Of a stretch of DNA of 64,000 nucleotides, positions 61,344-64,000 are shown piece by piece. This stretch comes from CAIKKV01 sp044346855 (GTDB taxonomy: Bacteria > Verrucomicrobiota > Kiritimatiellia > CAIKKV01). Below the pieces are notes generated by a model. That model was not told where the DNA came from and did no database searches. It worked only from the letters and a program-made list of their open reading frames with translations. The first letter of the stretch is position 1; each line of letters opens with the position of its first letter. The DNA lies in NCBI GenBank assembly GCA_044346855.1, contig JBIIYJ010000001.1, forward strand, positions 1 through 64,000, in the 5' to 3' direction. The position numbers and the translations under genes were made by a program.

Positions 61344-62198
61344 TTAGGGGCTTTTTCCACTCTCGCCGGGAACCGACCAGAACCTGTCGACCAGGGAAGC
61401 AAACGAAACAAGCCGTGTCCAGTATGCCTCGCCGCCCTCGTCCGGCACGTCGTCGTGGCCGGCGCCCGCCGTCCACAGGAACTCTTTCGGGGACGGAGCC
61501 GCGTCGTACAGCGCCCGCCCGTGCCAGGGGGGGATGATCGCATCCCGGAGCCCGTGCACGATCAGGATCGGGCAGCGAACGCGCCGGATCGTCCGGAGGT
61601 TCCGGCCCTTGTCCAGCGGGAACAGGGGCAGGCGGGTAAGCGTCCTGAACGCCGAGACGAATCCGCTCTGCACGATCAGCCCCCCGACCGGGTGGTCCGC
61701 CGCCAGGGGCACGGCAAAGGCCGCTCCCACCGAGCGGCCGTGGACGATCAGGCGGCGGGGTTCCACGCCTTTCGCTTCCACCAGATGCCGGTAGACGGCC
61801 TCCGTGTCCTCCTGCGCCCGGCGGAAACCGGGCCTGCCGTCGCTGAGCCCGTAGCCGCGGTAATCAAATGAAAAGACGCGGAACCCCCGGGCTGCGTAAT
61901 CCTCCAGCAGCGGCCGCAGGTCCCCGACATCCTCGGCATTGCCGTGGATGAACAGGACGGCCGGCGCACCCGGCGGCCCGGGCGCCTCGAACAGCACGAT
62001 CGATTCGCGATCGTTGACCGGAATGCGGGAATAAACGGCCCCGTCGACCAGGTAATAGGATTCCTGGGGACAGAAGATCAGGCGGTCGGACACCAGGTAG
62101 CCGCCGATCATGACCAGCAGGTAGATCTCCGCCAGCGACAGCAGGAGGCGCCGCGGACTGAATTCCCCGATCACCCATTTTCTCCATGCCGCCGGCAT
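61344..62198 (-). CDS. Alpha/beta hydrolase, membrane-anchored
   Basis: 284 aa. An N-terminal membrane helix (LLLSLAEIYLLVMIGGYLV, about 18-36) precedes an alpha/beta hydrolase domain: HGNAEDVGD oxyanion loop, nucleophile in VHGRSVGAA, catalytic Asp after LIVHGLRD, and His in GAGHDD. It resembles BEM46-type serine hydrolases. It could deacetylate or de-esterify a glycan. The start overlaps the upstream stop by one base (TGATG). Confidence 0.85.
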   Translation of the reverse strand: MPAAWRKWVIGEFSPRRLLLSLAEIYLLVMIGGYLVSDRLIFCPQESYYLVDGAVYSRIPVNDRESIVLFEAPGPPGAPAVLFIHGNAEDVGDLRPLLEDYAARGFRVFSFDYRGYGLSDGRPGFRRAQEDTEAVYRHLVEAKGVEPRRLIVHGRSVGAAFAVPLAADHPVGGLIVQSGFVSAFRTLTRLPLFPLDKGRNLRTIRRVRCPILIVHGLRDAIIPPWHGRALYDAAPSPKEFLWTAGAGHDDVPDEGGEAYWTRLVSFASLVDRFWSVPGESGKSP

Positions 62199-63022
62199 CA
62201 GGCCCCTTTCGCCTGGACGACCACGGGTTCACCGTAGCGGGGAACCAGCGTTTTCAAACCGGGATACTTGACCGTCATATAATCCGTGAACAGGAGCGGA
62301 TCCTCGGTGTTGCCGTCGAACATGTCAAAATGGGTCGGCACGGTGAGCGCCGGCTCCAGGGCGCCCGCCAGGTCGGCCGCCTCCTGGTAGGTCATGTTGC
62401 CGATGCAACCGGAGCGGAGGCGCTTCGCATCGCGCCCGTTGATCGGCAAAAACACGACGTCCGGCCGGAACGCCCGCAGCGTCGGCTGGATGCCCTCGTA
62501 AAGGCAGGTGTCGCCGGCGTGATAGAGGCAGACGCCGTTGCCGCGGATGATGAACCCCAGGGATAGCGAGGCGCCGGTGGCCGGGTCCCGCTCCAGTTTC
62601 TCGTGGGCGGCCGGCACCGCGTCGACCCGCACGCCGGCCGACTCGATATAACCCCCGTCGGCCAGGCCCCGCAGGCGAGGCCCCTCCCAGCCGAGCTTCC
62701 GGCGAAGGTCCGCCTCGACCGGGGCCGGAGCCACGAAAACCGCCTCCGGGCAGGCGGCCGACAGGGCCGGCCAGGCCGGCCGGTCGATATGGTCGGCGTG
62801 ATCGTGGCTCCCCAGCACCAGCCGCACGCCGCGCGCCTGCTCCGGCCGGAACGGAGGCGGCGCGTTTCGTCCCTTTAATAGGGACAAAAAGGGATCGGCC
62901 AGGATCACGGCATCGCCCAGCTTGAGGATGAAGCTGTGCTGGCCCAGCCACCAGAATACGCCTTCGCCCGCCGCCATGCGGCAGGCCGCCACCTCGTTCA
63001 TCAGGTCGTCACCCGTTCGCAT
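62198..63022 (-). CDS. Metallo-beta-lactamase-fold hydrolase (UlaG-like)
   Basis: 274 aa from ATG 63022, chosen for GGAGGA about five bases ahead; it overlaps the previous stop by 14 bases. Metal ligands are seen in GSHDHADHID (H73, H75, D77, H78), VPAAHEK, YHAGDT and the last VPTHFDMF. The layout is that of UlaG-type lactonases, which act on sugar lactones or ascorbate phosphate. It fits next to a sugar dehydrogenase producing lactones. Confidence 0.85.
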   Translation of the reverse strand: MRTGDDLMNEVAACRMAAGEGVFWWLGQHSFILKLGDAVILADPFLSLLKGRNAPPPFRPEQARGVRLVLGSHDHADHIDRPAWPALSAACPEAVFVAPAPVEADLRRKLGWEGPRLRGLADGGYIESAGVRVDAVPAAHEKLERDPATGASLSLGFIIRGNGVCLYHAGDTCLYEGIQPTLRAFRPDVVFLPINGRDAKRLRSGCIGNMTYQEAADLAGALEPALTVPTHFDMFDGNTEDPLLFTDYMTVKYPGLKTLVPRYGEPVVVQAKGA

Positions 63023-64000
63023 CGGCTTCCTCCCATTCCACCACCACCTTGACCGCGCCCGCGCCCCGCGCCCGGGCAAGCTCCAGCGCCTCGGGAAACC
63101 GGTCCGCCGGGAGGCGGTGCGTGACCAGGCGCTCCAGCCGGTCCGTCCCGCCCAGCGCCGCCGCCACGGCCCCCGGCCAGGCCTCGGCGCTGGCGTTGCT
63201 TCCGACCAGCGCAAGCTCGCGGTGCAGCAGCGTGTTCCAGGGAAAATCGGCGCGGCCGGCCCCGTAATCCCCCAGCACCAGAATCCGGCCCCCCCGCGCG
63301 GCCAGCTGCAGGGCCCACCCCATGGCCGCGGCCTGGCCCGACGCCTCGCACACGGCCGGAAACCCGCCCGGCGCCGCCCGGAGCAGCGCCTCCACGGGCG
63401 ACCCCGGAAAGGCGTGGTAGTTCAGCGCCTGCGCCGCGCCCATCGCGCGCGCCAGGGCCAGGCGCGGCTCGCGCCCGCCCACCAGGGTGACCGGGCCGCC
63501 CCCGCCGCTTCCGAGCAGCAGGGTCGTCAAAAGACCAATTGGCCCGTCGCCCAGCACAAGAACAGCCTCCCCGGCCGCCGGCCGCAGCCGGCTCAGCCCG
63601 CGGACCGCCACCGCCAGCGGTTCGATCAGCACGGCGACCGTCAATGGAAAATCAGGAGGCAGCACGTGCAGGAGGCGGGCCTCGGTCAGGAAATACGGGG
63701 CATAGCCGCCGGGATGCTCGAAGCCCACTTCGCCCCCATCCGCCAGGACATTCTCCGCCACGCACGGCTTCCCCTCCAGCCCGGCCGCAACACCGGCCCC
63801 CGGCTTGTCCACGCGCCCGGCCCACTCGTGGCCCGGAATGGCCGGAAACCCGGTCCGCTTCCAGCCGGCGATCATCTCCAGGTCGGTCGCGCACACGCCG
63901 CAGGCCGCGGTGCGGATGCGAACCTGGCCTGGACCCGGTTCGGGAACAGGCAGCTCCCGGGCCTCGAGACGGCCCGGCCCGGTGTTGACCCAGGCCCGCA
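63009..64000 (-). CDS. Zinc-containing alcohol/sugar dehydrogenase, cut by the window end
   Basis: About 330 aa visible; only the first few residues are missing beyond base 64000. Catalytic zinc ligands are C36 in CGVCATD and H57 with E58 in GHEWAG. The NAD-binding VLGDGPIGLL motif follows. The structural-zinc loop with four cysteines normally found after GDRV is absent (only PCVAEN is there). MDR family; sorbitol or threonine dehydrogenase-like but the substrate is not certain. First gene of the lactonase/hydrolase run. Confidence 0.85.
   Translation of the reverse strand, partial: RAWVNTGPGRLEARELPVPEPGPGQVRIRTAACGVCATDLEMIAGWKRTGFPAIPGHEWAGRVDKPGAGVAAGLEGKPCVAENVLADGGEVGFEHPGGYAPYFLTEARLLHVLPPDFPLTVAVLIEPLAVAVRGLSRLRPAAGEAVLVLGDGPIGLLTTLLLGSGGGGPVTLVGGREPRLALARAMGAAQALNYHAFPGSPVEALLRAAPGGFPAVCEASGQAAAMGWALQLAARGGRILVLGDYGAGRADFPWNTLLHRELALVGSNASAEAWPGAVAAALGGTDRLERLVTHRLPADRFPEALELARARGAGAVKVVVEWEEADANG

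Overview
The window is about 64 kb of high-GC bacterial chromosome with ordinary Gram-negative housekeeping genes. It suggests a member of the PVC group (Verrucomicrobia/Kiritimatiellota/Lentisphaerae-like). The grounds are short PulG-type pilins with a GFTLVEIMIVVAIIGLLA start, glycan-catabolic genes mixed with Gfo/Idh/MocA dehydrogenases and uroporphyrinogen-decarboxylase-like proteins, large secreted beta-rich proteins, and DUF2092/DUF6515 envelope genes. This placement is an inference from gene style; no rRNA or tRNA was seen to confirm it.

Layout. 1-6.0 kb: the end of a probable MATE transporter, then two large secreted proteins. 6.1-9.6 kb: an AbiEii-like nucleotidyltransferase with a small partner (a decayed copy of its 5' end lies at 136-219), a DUF2092/DUF6515 pair, a 51-bp minisatellite, and an MNT/HEPN pair. 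9.7-12.6 kb: an accessory island of small minus-strand genes. Four of its transcription units start from near-identical ~46-bp promoter-like repeats (TTGAAC-16-TATNNT). 12.6-15.7 kb: parB, argC and an amidase. 15.8-22.0 kb: a TPR protein, a Gfo/Idh/MocA oxidoreductase, an M20 peptidase, a bifunctional nuclease with UVR motif, a DUF481 protein, a lone sigma-region-2-like protein and trmB. 22.0-27.3 kb: an AI-2E transporter, dnaG, a TPR lipoprotein, a conserved hypothetical and a DUF503 protein. 27.6-35.5 kb: a ClpX-like unfoldase converging on a dnaE, GYF_2/coiled-coil, membrane coiled-coil operon. 35.7-38.3 kb: vapBC, a membrane protein and a ceramidase-like enzyme. 38.4-43.6 kb: acyl-CoA dehydrogenase, proC, both subunits of DNA topoisomerase VI (unusual in bacteria) and a NUDIX hydrolase. 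43.6-52.5 kb: a membrane-anchored cyclase-fold protein, an FGGY kinase, and a type IV pilus/type II secretion locus (PilB/GspE, PilC/GspF, NtrC-type regulator, two mini-pilins). 52.5-64 kb: a mostly minus-strand carbohydrate locus (FG-GAP protein, UroD-like, Gfo/Idh, GH4, heparinase-like, sialidase-like, alpha/beta hydrolase, metallo-hydrolase, zinc alcohol dehydrogenase cut by the window end) with a divergent AraC regulator.

How it fits together. The pilus locus looks like a self-contained sigma54 regulon. GG-N10-GC promoters lie upstream of pilB and of the first pilin, and a one-mismatch version lies upstream of the NtrC-type regulator between them. TTTGACAA half-sites occur at the regulator and the pilin. 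The right-hand locus reads as uptake and oxidative breakdown of a modified, perhaps uronic or sialic, glycan. Three intergenic loci carry heptamer tandem repeats that share an AYAGC core.

The best candidates for something undescribed are the repeat-promoter gene array (9.7-12.6 kb), the heptamer repeat family, the bacterial Topo VI locus, and the DnaE-linked GYF_2/coiled-coil membrane module.
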